Assembly (NCBI GenBank): GCA_947175335.1
Contig: CAMWMF010000004.1
Span: forward strand, 79,716 to 143,715
Length of the DNA stretch: 64,000 nt
Direction of reading: 5' to 3'
Source of the DNA: an uncultured Clostridia bacterium
GTDB taxonomy: Bacteria > Bacillota > Clostridia > Christensenellales > Pumilibacteraceae
Positions 8,412 through 17,601 of this stretch are shown piece by piece. The position numbers and the translations under genes were made by a program. The number at the start of each line of letters is the position of its first letter. The stretch's first letter is position 1. Below the pieces are notes generated by a model. The model did not search any database. It worked only from the letters and a program-made list of their open reading frames with translations, and was not told the DNA's origin.

Positions 8412-9662
8412 ATGTTTATAGACAGAGCAAAAATTTATATAAAGGCTGGCGACGGCGGCGACGGCTGTACGTCGTTCTATACCGAAAAGTACGTGCCCAA
8501 CGGCGGCCCCGACGGCGGCGACGGCGGCGACGGCGGCAGCGTGGTGTTCAAGGTAAATCCCAACGCGGCGTCGCTTTCCGAATTCCGCTTCGGCAAGCAT
8601 TACCGTGCCGAAAACGGCAGCAACGGTTCGGGCAAAAATCGTCATGGCAAAAACGGCGCCGATTTGGTTTTGTACGTGCCGCGCGGCACTGTGTTGCGCG
8701 ACGAGCAGTCGGGCGCTATTATTGCGGACATGTTCTATCCCGACGACAGCGTTACGGTGCTTAAAGGCGGAATAGGCGGCAAGGGCAATGCCCGATTCAA
8801 GTCGTCGCGCAGGCAAGCGCCCGGGTTCAGCCAAAAGGGCGAGCCGACCAAGGAACGCTCAATTGTTTTGGAGTTAAAAACCATTGCCGACGTCGGACTT
8901 GCGGGACTTCCAAATGCGGGTAAGTCGACGTTGCTGTCTGTGCTTACGGGTGCAAATCCCAAGATAGCGAACTATCCGTTCACAACGCTCACGCCCAACC
9001 TCGGCGTGTGCTACGTGGACGAGAATTCTTTTACGGTAGCGGACATCCCCGGACTTATAGAGGGCGCGGCGGACGGCGCGGGGCTCGGCCACAGGTTTTT
9101 GCGGCACATAGACCGCACGCGCATAATCGTACACGTTGTCGACATATCAACCGACGGCGACGCGGTCAAGGATTACGAAATAGTCAACAACGAGCTGTTT
9201 AGGTATAATAAAGAGTTGATGGACGTGCCGCAGCTGATTGCGCTCAACAAAATCGATTGTGCGGATAAGGATAAAATCAAGGATTTCCGCGCACGCGTAA
9301 AGGGCGAGATTTACGAGATAAGCGGCGTTACGCACAGCGGACTGGACGCGCTGTCACGCGCGATATCGCGGCGGCTTGCGACACTTCCGCCTCCGTCGCC
9401 GATAGAGTTCGAGCCGTTCGCGTACGAGGAAGTCGATCCCAATTCCTACGCCATATCACGCGCGGACGACGGCGCGTACGTGCTTAGCGGCGCGATGATA
9501 GAAAAGCTTGCCCGCACGGTAGTGCTGGACGACCGCGACAGCTTTATGTACTTTCAGCGTAGGTTGGATGTTGGCGGCGTAACCAAGGCGCTCAAAAAAG
9601 CGGGAATAAAATCGGGCGATTTAGTCAGAATACTCGATACGGAGTTTACTTATGAAGAATAA
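8412..9662 (+). CDS. obg: GTPase Obg
   Basis: 416-residue essential ribosome-associated GTPase. The glycine-rich Obg fold fills residues 1-157 (AGDGGDGCTSF, GGPDGGDGGDGG), followed by the G domain (GLPNAGKST at about 165, DIPGLIEGA at about 210, NKID at about 278). A C-terminal OCT domain occupies about 345-416. It acts in 50S assembly and stress/sporulation control. Its last 11 nt overlap the start of the next gene, so the two products are probably coupled. Confidence 0.97.
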   Translation: MFIDRAKIYIKAGDGGDGCTSFYTEKYVPNGGPDGGDGGDGGSVVFKVNPNAASLSEFRFGKHYRAENGSNGSGKNRHGKNGADLVLYVPRGTVLRDEQSGAIIADMFYPDDSVTVLKGGIGGKGNARFKSSRRQAPGFSQKGEPTKERSIVLELKTIADVGLAGLPNAGKSTLLSVLTGANPKIANYPFTTLTPNLGVCYVDENSFTVADIPGLIEGAADGAGLGHRFLRHIDRTRIIVHVVDISTDGDAVKDYEIVNNELFRYNKELMDVPQLIALNKIDCADKDKIKDFRARVKGEIYEISGVTHSGLDALSRAISRRLATLPPPSPIEFEPFAYEEVDPNSYAISRADDGAYVLSGAMIEKLARTVVLDDRDSFMYFQRRLDVGGVTKALKKAGIKSGDLVRILDTEFTYEE

Positions 9663-11235
9663 CATTACAAAAATAGCAATATTCGGCGGCAGCTTCAATC
9701 CGCCGCACTACGGACATGTGGATATCGTAAAAAACTTGGAAAAGAATTTCGACCGCGTTATAGTAATGCCGTCGTATATTTCGCCGTTCAAGCAGGACAG
9801 CCAAGGCGACACGGCACGTTACACGTTGTGCAAAAAGGTTTTTGCCTCGCAAAAGACGGAGGTCAGCCGTTACGAAATAGCCAAAAAGGGCGTCAGTTAC
9901 AGCGTTGACACCGCGGCGTATCTTGCAAAACGCATAGAAGGGCAGTTGTACTGGGTAATAGGCAGCGAGGAGATAAACCGCCTTGACTGTTGGCGCGATA
10001 TAGACAAGCTTAAAACGCTTGTAACGTTCTACGTGGTAAAGCGCCCCAACTACAAGATTGACGAGAACGCGCTTAAAGCGCTTAAAAAGCGCAAGATAAA
10101 AATCAAGCTTGCGCCGTTCTCCGGGTTGGATATATCTTCTACCGAAACCAAAATCGATATCGCGTTTGGCCGGCCCAATAAGTACTTGCCGTCCGTCGTA
10201 TACGACGCTGTTGTTAAAAAGGGCATGTTCAATCCGTACGGAAAGTATGTGCAGGCGCTGTATCGTTACGGTCTTACATCCAAGCGTATACGGCACACGC
10301 ATGGCACGGCTGTGCGCGGCATGGAGCTTGCCAAAATGTACGGCGCGTCTGTCAACGACGCCGTAATAGCGTGTATCCTTCACGACATAGCAAAAACCGA
10401 GAATCCCAATAAATACGCGGATAAAATAGATATTTCCGAATATCCGCAGGATACCGTGCACGCACCGATAGGCGCGTATATAGCGCAGCAAGAGTTCGGC
10501 GTTTCGGACGAAATCGCGCAAGCCATACGCCTTCACTCCATGGCGGATGCCGACATGACGGTGCTTGACGAAATCGTCTATCTTGCGGACAAGACCGAGC
10601 GCGGACGGGCGTACAAAACTCTCGACTACGTGCGGTACTTGTGCGAGGTCGACCGCGAGCTTGCCATGCAGTACGCGCTAAACGAAATAAATTCGCTAGA
10701 ATGGGCGGAGCATAACGAATTTTCGCTGCGTGCTATAAACTACTATGAACACATTTGCCACGGCAAGGAATATCCAGCCGCGCCCGAATATGCGCCCGCC
10801 GTCGAAATTCCGTTGCCCGAAGCTAACGTCGAGCACGAGCAGCCGCAGCAAAAACCCGAAAATCGTAAAAAAGAATTTGTGCCGTCGGGCGACGAAATTA
10901 AAGATATAGCGACGGTTGCGGCGGGCGAGCTCAGCTTGCACAAGGCGCGCAACGTGGATATAGTAAGCCTTAACGGCAAGACGATAGTAGCCGATTATTT
11001 TGTAATCGCTTCCGCGTCGTCCAGTACGGCTGTCAAGGCGCTTATGGGCTATGTAGAGGACAAGCTTACCAAACAGTTCGGAATAAACCCCACTAAGCGC
11101 GACATAAATACAGAATGGATAGCGCTCGATTACGGCGGCGTGATTATCCACATATTCACCGACAAAATGCGCGAGTTCTACAATATAGAACGACTTTGGT
11201 CGGACGGAAATAATATAGAGCGGTACGAGGATTAA
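9652..11235 (+). CDS. NadD-YqeK-RsfS triple fusion protein
   Basis: One 527-residue reading frame joins three proteins that are normally separate neighbours in Bacillota. Residues 1-195 are NadD, nicotinate-mononucleotide adenylyltransferase (FGGSFNPPHYGH, then ISSTETK). Residues 195-370 are the YqeK HD hydrolase, a diadenosine-tetraphosphatase family (HTHGTAVRG, HDIAK at about 244, RLHS, LADKTERGR). A proline/glutamate-rich linker (about 370-412) leads to a complete RsfS ribosomal silencing factor (413-527; ADYFVIASASSS, EWIALDYGG, VIIHIF, REFYNIERLW). There is no stop or obvious frame change at the joins. It overlaps obg by 11 nt. Confidence 0.93.
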   Translation: MKNNITKIAIFGGSFNPPHYGHVDIVKNLEKNFDRVIVMPSYISPFKQDSQGDTARYTLCKKVFASQKTEVSRYEIAKKGVSYSVDTAAYLAKRIEGQLYWVIGSEEINRLDCWRDIDKLKTLVTFYVVKRPNYKIDENALKALKKRKIKIKLAPFSGLDISSTETKIDIAFGRPNKYLPSVVYDAVVKKGMFNPYGKYVQALYRYGLTSKRIRHTHGTAVRGMELAKMYGASVNDAVIACILHDIAKTENPNKYADKIDISEYPQDTVHAPIGAYIAQQEFGVSDEIAQAIRLHSMADADMTVLDEIVYLADKTERGRAYKTLDYVRYLCEVDRELAMQYALNEINSLEWAEHNEFSLRAINYYEHICHGKEYPAAPEYAPAVEIPLPEANVEHEQPQQKPENRKKEFVPSGDEIKDIATVAAGELSLHKARNVDIVSLNGKTIVADYFVIASASSSTAVKALMGYVEDKLTKQFGINPTKRDINTEWIALDYGGVIIHIFTDKMREFYNIERLWSDGNNIERYED

Positions 11236-11237
11236 CA

Positions 11238-12119
11238 GTGCAATTCGAAGCCGATTTAATCAAATTATTGCAGCGGGCGTCCAACGGCTTTACCGACGCG
11301 GTGTTTTTGGGCATTTCTCAGCTGGGCACGGAGCTTGCGTTTTTGGCAATTGCCGTCGTGCTGTACTGGGTTTTGGACAAGCGGTATGCGTACAGGTTTT
11401 TCAATGTTTATATTTTGGGCGTTGCAATCACAAACTTTTTAAAGCTCGGCTTCAAACGCACGCGCCCGTTCAACGCATACGACGTGCGCAGTATAGGCGA
11501 TCCCGAGCCAACGTATTCATTCCCGTCGGGACATACGGAAAGCATAGCGTCCATTTCCACACTTCTCACAATCAAGTACGGACAAAAAAGCAAAGCCGTG
11601 CCCATTGTATGCATAGCCGCAACACTGCTTGTCATGCTGTCGCGTATGTACTTGGGACAGCACTATTTGTCGGACGTTTTTTGCGGTCTTACCGTGGGCG
11701 TGTTTTGCGCCATAGCGTTTAACGCGCTGTTATCGCTGTTCGGCGATAAAGAAGAACTGTTTATAATCCCGAACATAATAGTGTCGGTAATAATCATTTC
11801 CGTGCTGGCGGGCGTAGGTATGCTTAACAGTCCGAGCGGCGCGGATATACTCAAAGGCCTTGGCGCGTTTGTGGCGTTCGATATAGGCTACTTCGTGGAA
11901 AAGCGTTACGTCAAGTACGACGTGGCAAGCAACAGACTTTGGTGGACTGTAGCATTGCGGCTTGTCGTCGGGCTGGGCGTGGCGGTAGGCATACAACAGG
12001 GCTTCAAGCTGTTTTTGCCGCAAAGCATTCCCATGCTGTACTGCTTTTTGCGGTATTTCCTCATGGCGGCATGGGCGGCGCTGGCAGCTCCCGCACTGTT
12101 CAAAAAGCTTAAAATATAG
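11238..12119 (+). CDS. PAP2-family membrane phosphatase
   Basis: 293 residues with about seven hydrophobic helices. The three PAP2 signature motifs are intact: KLGFKRTRP (KX6RP), SFPSGHTES (PSGH) and SRMYLGQHYLSD (SRX5HX3D). Family members dephosphorylate lipid phosphates such as undecaprenyl pyrophosphate or phosphatidate at the outer face. The GTG at 11238 is the likely start, with ACGAGG 7 nt upstream and only 2 nt after the preceding stop. Substrate not deducible. Confidence 0.88.
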   Translation: MQFEADLIKLLQRASNGFTDAVFLGISQLGTELAFLAIAVVLYWVLDKRYAYRFFNVYILGVAITNFLKLGFKRTRPFNAYDVRSIGDPEPTYSFPSGHTESIASISTLLTIKYGQKSKAVPIVCIAATLLVMLSRMYLGQHYLSDVFCGLTVGVFCAIAFNALLSLFGDKEELFIIPNIIVSVIIISVLAGVGMLNSPSGADILKGLGAFVAFDIGYFVEKRYVKYDVASNRLWWTVALRLVVGLGVAVGIQQGFKLFLPQSIPMLYCFLRYFLMAAWAALAAPALFKKLKI

Positions 12120-12125
12120 GTGCGT

Positions 12126-12554
12126 ATGCAAACGACAACTTACATAATAAAATCGCCTAAAAAGATGGAAAGCTTCGGCAAGCACCTTGCGCGCGAATTG
12201 TCGGGCGGGGATATAATTTTGCTGACGGGCGAGCTTGGCGCGGGCAAAACCGTGTTGTGCAAGGGAATAGCCAAAGGCCTGAGCGTTAAGGCGCAGGTTG
12301 TTTCTCCGACGTTTACCATAATGAACGAATACTTCGGCGGGGTTTATAAGTTTTGCCACTTTGACGCATATAGACTGGAAAGCGCGGACGAGGCGGCGGA
12401 GGCCGGACTTACCGACTTTTTCGGCGCGGACGACACCGTTTGCGCAGTGGAGTGGTGGCAAAACATAAAAGATATGTTTGACGGCTGCCGCACAATCAAG
12501 ATTACGATAAACAAGATAGACGACAAAAAGAGAGAGGTGACGGTGGAAAAATGA
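12126..12554 (+). CDS. tsaE: tRNA t6A-synthesis ATPase TsaE
   Basis: 142 residues. Walker A GELGAGKT at about residue 35, followed by SPTFTIMNEY, HFDAYRLES and VEWW, all typical of TsaE. It is the ATPase of the TsaB-TsaD-TsaE complex that makes threonylcarbamoyl-adenosine 37 in ANN-decoding tRNAs. The ATG at 12126 is favoured over a GTG at 12120 by the AGG 5 nt upstream. Its end overlaps tsaB (ATGA). tsaD is not in the window. Confidence 0.95.
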   Translation: MQTTTYIIKSPKKMESFGKHLARELSGGDIILLTGELGAGKTVLCKGIAKGLSVKAQVVSPTFTIMNEYFGGVYKFCHFDAYRLESADEAAEAGLTDFFGADDTVCAVEWWQNIKDMFDGCRTIKITINKIDDKKREVTVEK

Positions 12555-13171
12555 AAAGCTATTTGATGATAGATACCGCCGAGGGTACGCGCGCACTGCT
12601 GTTTAGCGGCGGCGAATACTATTACGACGAGAATTTGAAAAACGCCGGCTCGGAAACACTCATGCCTATGATAGACGGACTGCTGAAAAAAGCGGGCGCT
12701 ACTCTTAACGATATCGATATATTCGGCGCGTGCGTAGGCCCGGGCTCGTTTACGGGGCTGCGTATAGGGCTGACTACTATAAAAACGTTTTGCTATTCGC
12801 TCGGCAAGCCGTGCTTTGGCGTAAACAATTTGCGACTCAATTCATATAACAATAACAGCGACAAGGTTATTTCGGTAGCCGACGCGGGCAACAAGGTGTG
12901 CTACGTCGCTAGGTTTGACGGCGACAATACGCTTGATCCCGCGACATGCATGACGCTGGACGACGCATTAAAGTTTGTCAATGCGCACAAGGATTACGCC
13001 GTATCCACCGACAACAAGCTGGCAGGCATATTTACCGGAACGGTAGGCATTGGCATGCGCGAAATGAAGATTGCCGCGGAAAAGCATATGGCAGAAGTGC
13101 TAGACCAAAAGGAGCTGTTGCCGCTGTATATACGCAAGGCACAGCCCGAACGCGGTGAGGGCGATTTGTGA
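12551..13171 (+). CDS. tsaB: tRNA t6A-synthesis protein TsaB
   Basis: 206 residues of the ASKHA fold. MIDTAEGTRALLF at the start and VGPGSFTGLRIGLTTIK are diagnostic. TsaB is the non-catalytic partner that holds TsaD in the t6A complex. It is overlapped by tsaE on one side and rimI on the other (4-nt overlaps), the classical tsaE-tsaB-rimI order. Confidence 0.95.
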   Translation: MKSYLMIDTAEGTRALLFSGGEYYYDENLKNAGSETLMPMIDGLLKKAGATLNDIDIFGACVGPGSFTGLRIGLTTIKTFCYSLGKPCFGVNNLRLNSYNNNSDKVISVADAGNKVCYVARFDGDNTLDPATCMTLDDALKFVNAHKDYAVSTDNKLAGIFTGTVGIGMREMKIAAEKHMAEVLDQKELLPLYIRKAQPERGEGDL

Positions 13172-13608
13172 TTAGCGGCACTGTAACGGTGCGCAAGGCC
13201 GAACGCCGTGACGCGCACAATATCGCGGCGGCAGAGCAGGCGTACATAGACTGTCCGTGGACGGAAAACCAAATAGCCGAAGAAATATCAAGCGGTGCCA
13301 TATTTTTGGTCGCGGAAGCAAACGGCGAGTTTTGCGGATACGTGTCCGGCGAGGTTACTGCCGACGAGTGCGAAATATCCAATATCGCCGTAACGGAACA
13401 GTATAGGCGAATGGGCGTAGGCAAAACGCTTCTTACGTCGCTGTTGAACGAGCTTACGGTTCGCGGCGTACACAGCGTATTCTTGCTTGTACGCGACGGA
13501 AACGTGCCCGCTACGGCACTTTACCAAAGTCTTGGGTTTACACGCGTAGGGCAGAGAAAAAACTACTACAAAGGAAAAGACGCGCTGATTATGCGACTAA
13601 ATTTGTAG
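13168..13608 (+). CDS. rimI: Ribosomal protein S18-alanine N-acetyltransferase
   Basis: 146-residue GNAT enzyme. The acetyl-CoA loop is QYRRMGVGKTLL; EISNIAV precedes it, and GNVPATALYQSLGF with a C-terminal YY pair matches RimI. It acetylates the N-terminus of ribosomal protein S18. The start is the GTG at 13168, overlapping the tsaB stop (GTGA). Confidence 0.92.
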   Translation: MISGTVTVRKAERRDAHNIAAAEQAYIDCPWTENQIAEEISSGAIFLVAEANGEFCGYVSGEVTADECEISNIAVTEQYRRMGVGKTLLTSLLNELTVRGVHSVFLLVRDGNVPATALYQSLGFTRVGQRKNYYKGKDALIMRLNL

Positions 13609-13622
13609 GAAGTGTATTGTTT

Positions 13623-14333
13623 ATGGAAACGACTGTGGACGGAGTGCGGTGCGAGTACGAAATGTGCCGCGCACATGACGATACAAATACAGTCGTTTTG
13701 TTTTTGCACGGCTGGGGCGGAGACTTGCGCTCGTTTGCGGGTGCGTACAAAGCGGCCTCCGACTGGGGTGTAAATTGCGTAAACTTTGCGTTCCCCAAAA
13801 AGGTGCCGAGCAGCTGGGGCGTATACGAATACGCCGCGTGCGTGCGCGACTTTATGTTGGAGCAGGGCATAGAAAAACCGATAATAGTCGGGCACAGCTT
13901 CGGCGGGCGGGTTGCTATCATACTCGCTGCGCAGGGCTTGGCGCAAAAAATAATGCTTGTGGATAGCGCGGGGCTTAAACCGAAGTTCAGTCTTAAAAAG
14001 AAAATACGTATTGCGCGTTATCATCATAGGGTTAAGCGTGGCAAATCCCTTGACGGATTCGGTTCAACCGATTATAATAAAGTAGATACGGATATGCGCG
14101 GCGTGTTTGTGCGCATAGTCAACACTCATTTGGATAGGCTGCTACCGTATATCAAGTGCCAAACGCTTATATTTTGGGGCAAGCGCGACCGCGACACTCC
14201 GCCGTATATGGCCAAGCGTTTGCTACGCGGTATAGAAAACAGCTTGCTCATAATGACGGACGGCGGACACTATTCGTATATAGACTGTAAGTACAAGTTC
14301 ACATTACAGCTAAAAAACTTCGTAACGGAATAA
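13623..14333 (+). CDS. Alpha/beta-fold hydrolase
   Basis: 236 residues. The oxyanion segment LFLHGWGGD, nucleophile elbow GHSFGGR, acid region FWGKRDRDTP and histidine in GGHYSY form a complete Ser-Asp-His triad of the alpha/beta hydrolase fold. AGGAAG lies 10 nt before the ATG at 13623; an in-frame TTG six bases earlier is possible. No signal peptide. The substrate is unknown; its place between rimI and a Mur ligase does not narrow it. Confidence 0.85.
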   Translation: METTVDGVRCEYEMCRAHDDTNTVVLFLHGWGGDLRSFAGAYKAASDWGVNCVNFAFPKKVPSSWGVYEYAACVRDFMLEQGIEKPIIVGHSFGGRVAIILAAQGLAQKIMLVDSAGLKPKFSLKKKIRIARYHHRVKRGKSLDGFGSTDYNKVDTDMRGVFVRIVNTHLDRLLPYIKCQTLIFWGKRDRDTPPYMAKRLLRGIENSLLIMTDGGHYSYIDCKYKFTLQLKNFVTE

Positions 14334-14337
14334 GCAT

Positions 14338-15906
14338 ATGGAATTTTATATCTCTGTCGCTGCTCTCGGAGTTGCGGCAATACTGTCGGCGATAATAAGC
14401 ATACCGATGCTGAAAATCATACAGCTGTCGGGCTACAAGGCACACGGCGTTTTCGGCTGGTGGAAAAGCACAAATTACGACGTGCTTATCCGATATTCCG
14501 CGCTCATGCTGTTTTCGTTCATTACAGAGATAATTTATATCACTTGTTTTTCGGCATTCGAATGGGCGCGGTACTGCGCAGTGGCGTTCTATTGCATCTT
14601 CGCAATAGTTTTTGTAGTAGCAGTACGGCGCAACGGCGCAAACAAAATCAAGTTCACAGGTCGTATGATACGGCTGTTTATCGTAAACCTTATATTACTG
14701 CTTGCGGTGGGTGGTGCGATTGCGCTTGCAACGTACTATTCGGTGTATTGCCAAACGCTTACCGCGGCAATGGGTATAGCCGTTCCGTTTGTGGCGTTGC
14801 TTGCCAACTTAATTACTTATCCGTTTGAAAAGCTAAACAATCATAAATACGTTAAACGCGCCAAAAACAAGCTGAAAGAACAGTCGCCCATAGTTATAGG
14901 CATAACCGGCAGCTACGGCAAGACAACGGCAAAGAATTTGCTTAAAGCTATGCTGGAAGCAAAGTACACCGTGCTTGCCACTCCGGGCAGCTACAACACG
15001 CCTATGGGCGTATGCAAGACTGTAAACAACAGCCTTAACGGCGAGCAAGTATTTATTGCCGAGCTGGGCGCACGCTATAAGGGCGACATCAAGGAACTGT
15101 GCGACATAGTAAATCCCGCCTACGGAATTATAACCGCGGTGGGCGATATGCACGCCGAAACAATGGGAACAAGAGCGGACATAGCCAACGTAAAGTACGA
15201 GCTTGCGGCGACGCTTCCCGATAACGGTGTGCTTGCACTAAACGGATATAACGAGGATTGCAAAGCGCTTGCAGAGCGTAAGCCCGCTTGCAAAACGGTT
15301 GTATCGGGCGACGGCGTAGCGTACGAAAATCTTGTTATAGACGGGCGTGGCACAAGCTTTTGCTTGGTAGCGGGCGATAAGCGGAAAGATATTACCGCAA
15401 AGCTTTTGGGCGCGCACATAGCCGAAACGGTGTGCGTGTGCGCGGCAATCGCTTTGGAATTGGGTGTGTCGCTTGACGATATCGCCGCGGCAGTGGAAAA
15501 GGCACAGCCCGTCGAACACAGATTGCAGCTGCTGGAAAGCGGCAGTGCCGTGACGGTTATAGACGATGCGTTCAACGCCAACCCGATTGGCGCAAAAAAC
15601 GCGCTGGACGTGTTAAAATGCTTTGAAGGCACTAAGGTGATTATAACCCCGGGGTTTGTCGAGTTAGGCGCACTGGAAAAGCCTAGCAACGTCGAACTGG
15701 GCAAACAAATATCCGCAGTGTGCGACTACGCTTTTCTTGTCGGCTCTCGTGCCGAGGACATAAAAAGCGGCGCGGTAAAGAACGGAATGGATGATAGTAA
15801 AATCACGATATTCGCATCGCGCAATGCTGCGGTGGAAGCATTAAAGGAAATCGACGGCAACAAGGTCGTGCTGTTCGAAAACGATTTGCCCGACAACATA
15901 GTGTAG
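14338..15906 (+). CDS. MurF-like Mur ligase with N-terminal membrane domain
   Basis: 522 residues. Roughly the first 165 form four to five membrane helices in place of the soluble domain 1 of MurF. From about residue 187 comes the Mur ligase ATPase (GITGSYGKTTAKNLL), then AELGARYKGDI, NALN-like DDAFNANPIGAKNAL and a C-terminal glutamate-ligase domain. MurF adds D-Ala-D-Ala to UDP-MurNAc-tripeptide. The ATP-binding and carbamate regions look intact, so activity is plausible, but a role as a MurF paralogue acting at the membrane cannot be excluded. Confidence 0.82.
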   Translation: MEFYISVAALGVAAILSAIISIPMLKIIQLSGYKAHGVFGWWKSTNYDVLIRYSALMLFSFITEIIYITCFSAFEWARYCAVAFYCIFAIVFVVAVRRNGANKIKFTGRMIRLFIVNLILLLAVGGAIALATYYSVYCQTLTAAMGIAVPFVALLANLITYPFEKLNNHKYVKRAKNKLKEQSPIVIGITGSYGKTTAKNLLKAMLEAKYTVLATPGSYNTPMGVCKTVNNSLNGEQVFIAELGARYKGDIKELCDIVNPAYGIITAVGDMHAETMGTRADIANVKYELAATLPDNGVLALNGYNEDCKALAERKPACKTVVSGDGVAYENLVIDGRGTSFCLVAGDKRKDITAKLLGAHIAETVCVCAAIALELGVSLDDIAAAVEKAQPVEHRLQLLESGSAVTVIDDAFNANPIGAKNALDVLKCFEGTKVIITPGFVELGALEKPSNVELGKQISAVCDYAFLVGSRAEDIKSGAVKNGMDDSKITIFASRNAAVEALKEIDGNKVVLFENDLPDNIV

Positions 15907-15918
15907 GTGAACAAACAG

Positions 15919-16641
15919 ATGAAAAGAACGGTACTCATAACCGGCGGCGCACGCGGCATAGGCAGGCAAATGGCGATTGACTTCGGCAATGCCGGATATA
16001 ACGTGATTATCAATTACAATAAGTCGGAAAAGCAGGCTATGGAGCTTGTAAACGAGCTTAACGCCAAGGAAATAGCGTGCCAAGCCATACAAGCCGATAT
16101 ATCGGATGCAAAGCAGGTACAAGCTATGCACGATAAGATTGCGTTTGGACACGTGGATACGCTTATCAACAACGCAGGTATAGCGCATATAGGCTTGTTG
16201 CAAACGGATAGCGAAGAGGACTTCGACAGGGTAATAGGCGTGGACTTAAAGGGCGTATGGCTGGCTACGCGTGCGTTTTTGCCAGATATGGTACAAAACG
16301 GGTTCGGCAGGATAATAAACATCAGCTCGTTTTGGTCGGAGCGTGGATCGAGTACGGAAACTGCGTACTCTGCAGCCAAGGCCGGTGTAAACGGACTTAC
16401 CAAAGCGCTTTCCCGCGAGGTAGGACTTGCAAACGTGACTGTAAACGCTATTATAGCGGGTTTGATTGCAACGGAGATGAACGACAACGTGCCGCCAGAC
16501 GCGCTTATAAAAATAGTCGATAATACGCCCGTACAGCGCATAGGCAGACCGGAGGACATAAGCCACGCCGCGCTTTTCCTTGCAGAAGAAAAATCGTCCT
16601 TTATCAACGGCGCACTGCTTCACGTTGACGGCGGATATTAA
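15919..16641 (+). CDS. SDR oxidoreductase, FabG-like
   Basis: 240-residue short-chain dehydrogenase. VLITGGARGIGRQ binds NAD(P), NNAG follows, and the catalytic set is SSFWSERGSSTETAYSAAKAG (S, Y, K). It most resembles 3-oxoacyl-ACP reductases, although isolated from other fab genes here. AGGTGA (15905-15910) is 8 nt before the ATG at 15919, so the GTG at 15907 is rejected. Last gene of the nth-led operon; a heptad repeat cassette begins 5 nt after its stop. Confidence 0.88.
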   Translation: MKRTVLITGGARGIGRQMAIDFGNAGYNVIINYNKSEKQAMELVNELNAKEIACQAIQADISDAKQVQAMHDKIAFGHVDTLINNAGIAHIGLLQTDSEEDFDRVIGVDLKGVWLATRAFLPDMVQNGFGRIINISSFWSERGSSTETAYSAAKAGVNGLTKALSREVGLANVTVNAIIAGLIATEMNDNVPPDALIKIVDNTPVQRIGRPEDISHAALFLAEEKSSFINGALLHVDGGY

Positions 16642-16645
16642 TTTT

Positions 16646-16677
16646 AATTAAGAATTAAGAATGCAGAATTAAGAATT
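16646..16677 (+). repeat. Heptad repeat cassette (AATTAAG type)
   Basis: Four 7-bp units AATTAAG, AATTAAG, AATGCAG, AATTAAG plus a final AATT, 32 bp, right after the SDR stop codon. Same architecture as the copies at 22024, 34276, 35811, 40236, 41081, 41728, 41814, 51594, 60727, 60850 and 63723. Confidence 0.85.
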
Positions 16678-16682
16678 ATAAT

Positions 16683-16797
16683 AAGGTTGAGATACTTCGC
16701 TGCGCTCAGTATGACAAAAAGAGATTGATTAAATGTGCCAATACTTTTGTTACTCTGAGCAAGCGCATAGTGCGCGGTGAAGAGTTTCAACCTTTTT
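16683..16797. repeat. Imperfect inverted repeat element
   Basis: The left arm begins AAGGTTGAGATACTTCGC and the right arm ends GGTGAAGAGTTTCAACCTT; the arms pair with mismatches around a central A/T-rich stretch. The TTGAGATACTTCGCTGCGCTCAGTATGAC-like core belongs to the same class as the hairpin at 40276-40354. It follows the heptad cassette and may act as a terminator for the operon. Confidence 0.55.
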
Positions 16798-16803
16798 AAC
16801 TGC

Positions 16804-16832
16804 TTGTATTTTTGTGTTCAATATGATATAAT
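16804..16832 (+). promoter_or_regulatory. SigA-type promoter
   Basis: -35 TTGTAT (16804-16809), 17-nt spacer, -10 TATAAT (16827-16832), upstream of the membrane protein at 16899. Confidence 0.7.
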
Positions 16833-16898
16833 GGCTGTACGCTACGAAGCAATCGCGTGCGATTATAAACGATAATTTATAAAATAGAGGTGTTTGTT

Positions 16899-17447
16899 AT
16901 GCGCGGAGCATTACTGTCCGTATTGCCTATACTTATAGCTATGATAGTTGTAAATTTAGTTATGTCTTACATTGCTCCGCGTTTAAAGAAACGCGAAGAA
17001 AAAGACAATAAAAACGCGGCGGCACAAAGAGAAGTGCGTACAGACAAAGCACTCTCTTTGTTTTATAAAATCGCAGTAGTTTTTATCACATTGGTATGTT
17101 TGGCGTTTTTTATTTTTTTTATGATACCGCAAGCGCGCGAGGCATTGGAAGATGATGGTATAACATTACTTATAATTTTCGGTATATGTCTTGTTGCAAT
17201 TTATATTTCTACATGGGTAATGTTAAGACAGGTAAAATACAATGATCAATACTGCGAATACATAAACGCATTAGGACTTAGAAAAAGGTTCGCGTATGAG
17301 GATATAATCAAAGTTAAATATTCATTAGGCATTGTTCGCGTGAGTACAGCCAAAAAGAGTTTTATAATATTCAAGACTTTTGCAGGCTGTGGCGAGTTTG
17401 TCGCATTTATAAAAGAAAAGAATCCCAACGTAACTATTATAATATAA
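16899..17447 (+). CDS. Membrane protein of unknown function
   Basis: 182 residues. One N-terminal helix (about 3-22), a basic/acidic linker, two more helices (about 55-80 and 90-110), then a roughly 70-residue soluble tail (YINALGLRKRFAYEDIIKV, SFIIFKTFAGC) that looks like a small pleckstrin-homology-like domain of the kind seen after membrane pairs. AGAGGTG precedes the ATG. It has its own promoter. No family name can be given with confidence. Confidence 0.7.
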   Translation: MRGALLSVLPILIAMIVVNLVMSYIAPRLKKREEKDNKNAAAQREVRTDKALSLFYKIAVVFITLVCLAFFIFFMIPQAREALEDDGITLLIIFGICLVAIYISTWVMLRQVKYNDQYCEYINALGLRKRFAYEDIIKVKYSLGIVRVSTAKKSFIIFKTFAGCGEFVAFIKEKNPNVTIII

Positions 17448-17550
17448 AATGTAGTAATCAAAAGACACAGCAATTATCAAGAACAATTAGTACACCGGTT
17501 CGTTGTATAAATTACAAATTTTCTTTTTAATACGTTCAATTGTACGCATT

Positions 17551-17587
17551 AAAAAAGCTCTCGAATAAAACGTTCGAGAGCTTTTTT
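17551..17587. terminator. Bidirectional intrinsic terminator
   Basis: Stem GCTCTCGAA / TTCGAGAGC around a 7-nt loop, flanked by an A-run on the left and a T-run on the right, so it can stop transcription from both convergent genes. Confidence 0.88.
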
Positions 17588-17601
17588 GTTTTGGTTATTG
17601 A

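Noticed and set aside
16646..16677. Heptad cassettes as a CRISPR array
   Set aside because: The units are 7 bp with no spacers, occur as isolated 32-bp blocks, and no cas genes are present.
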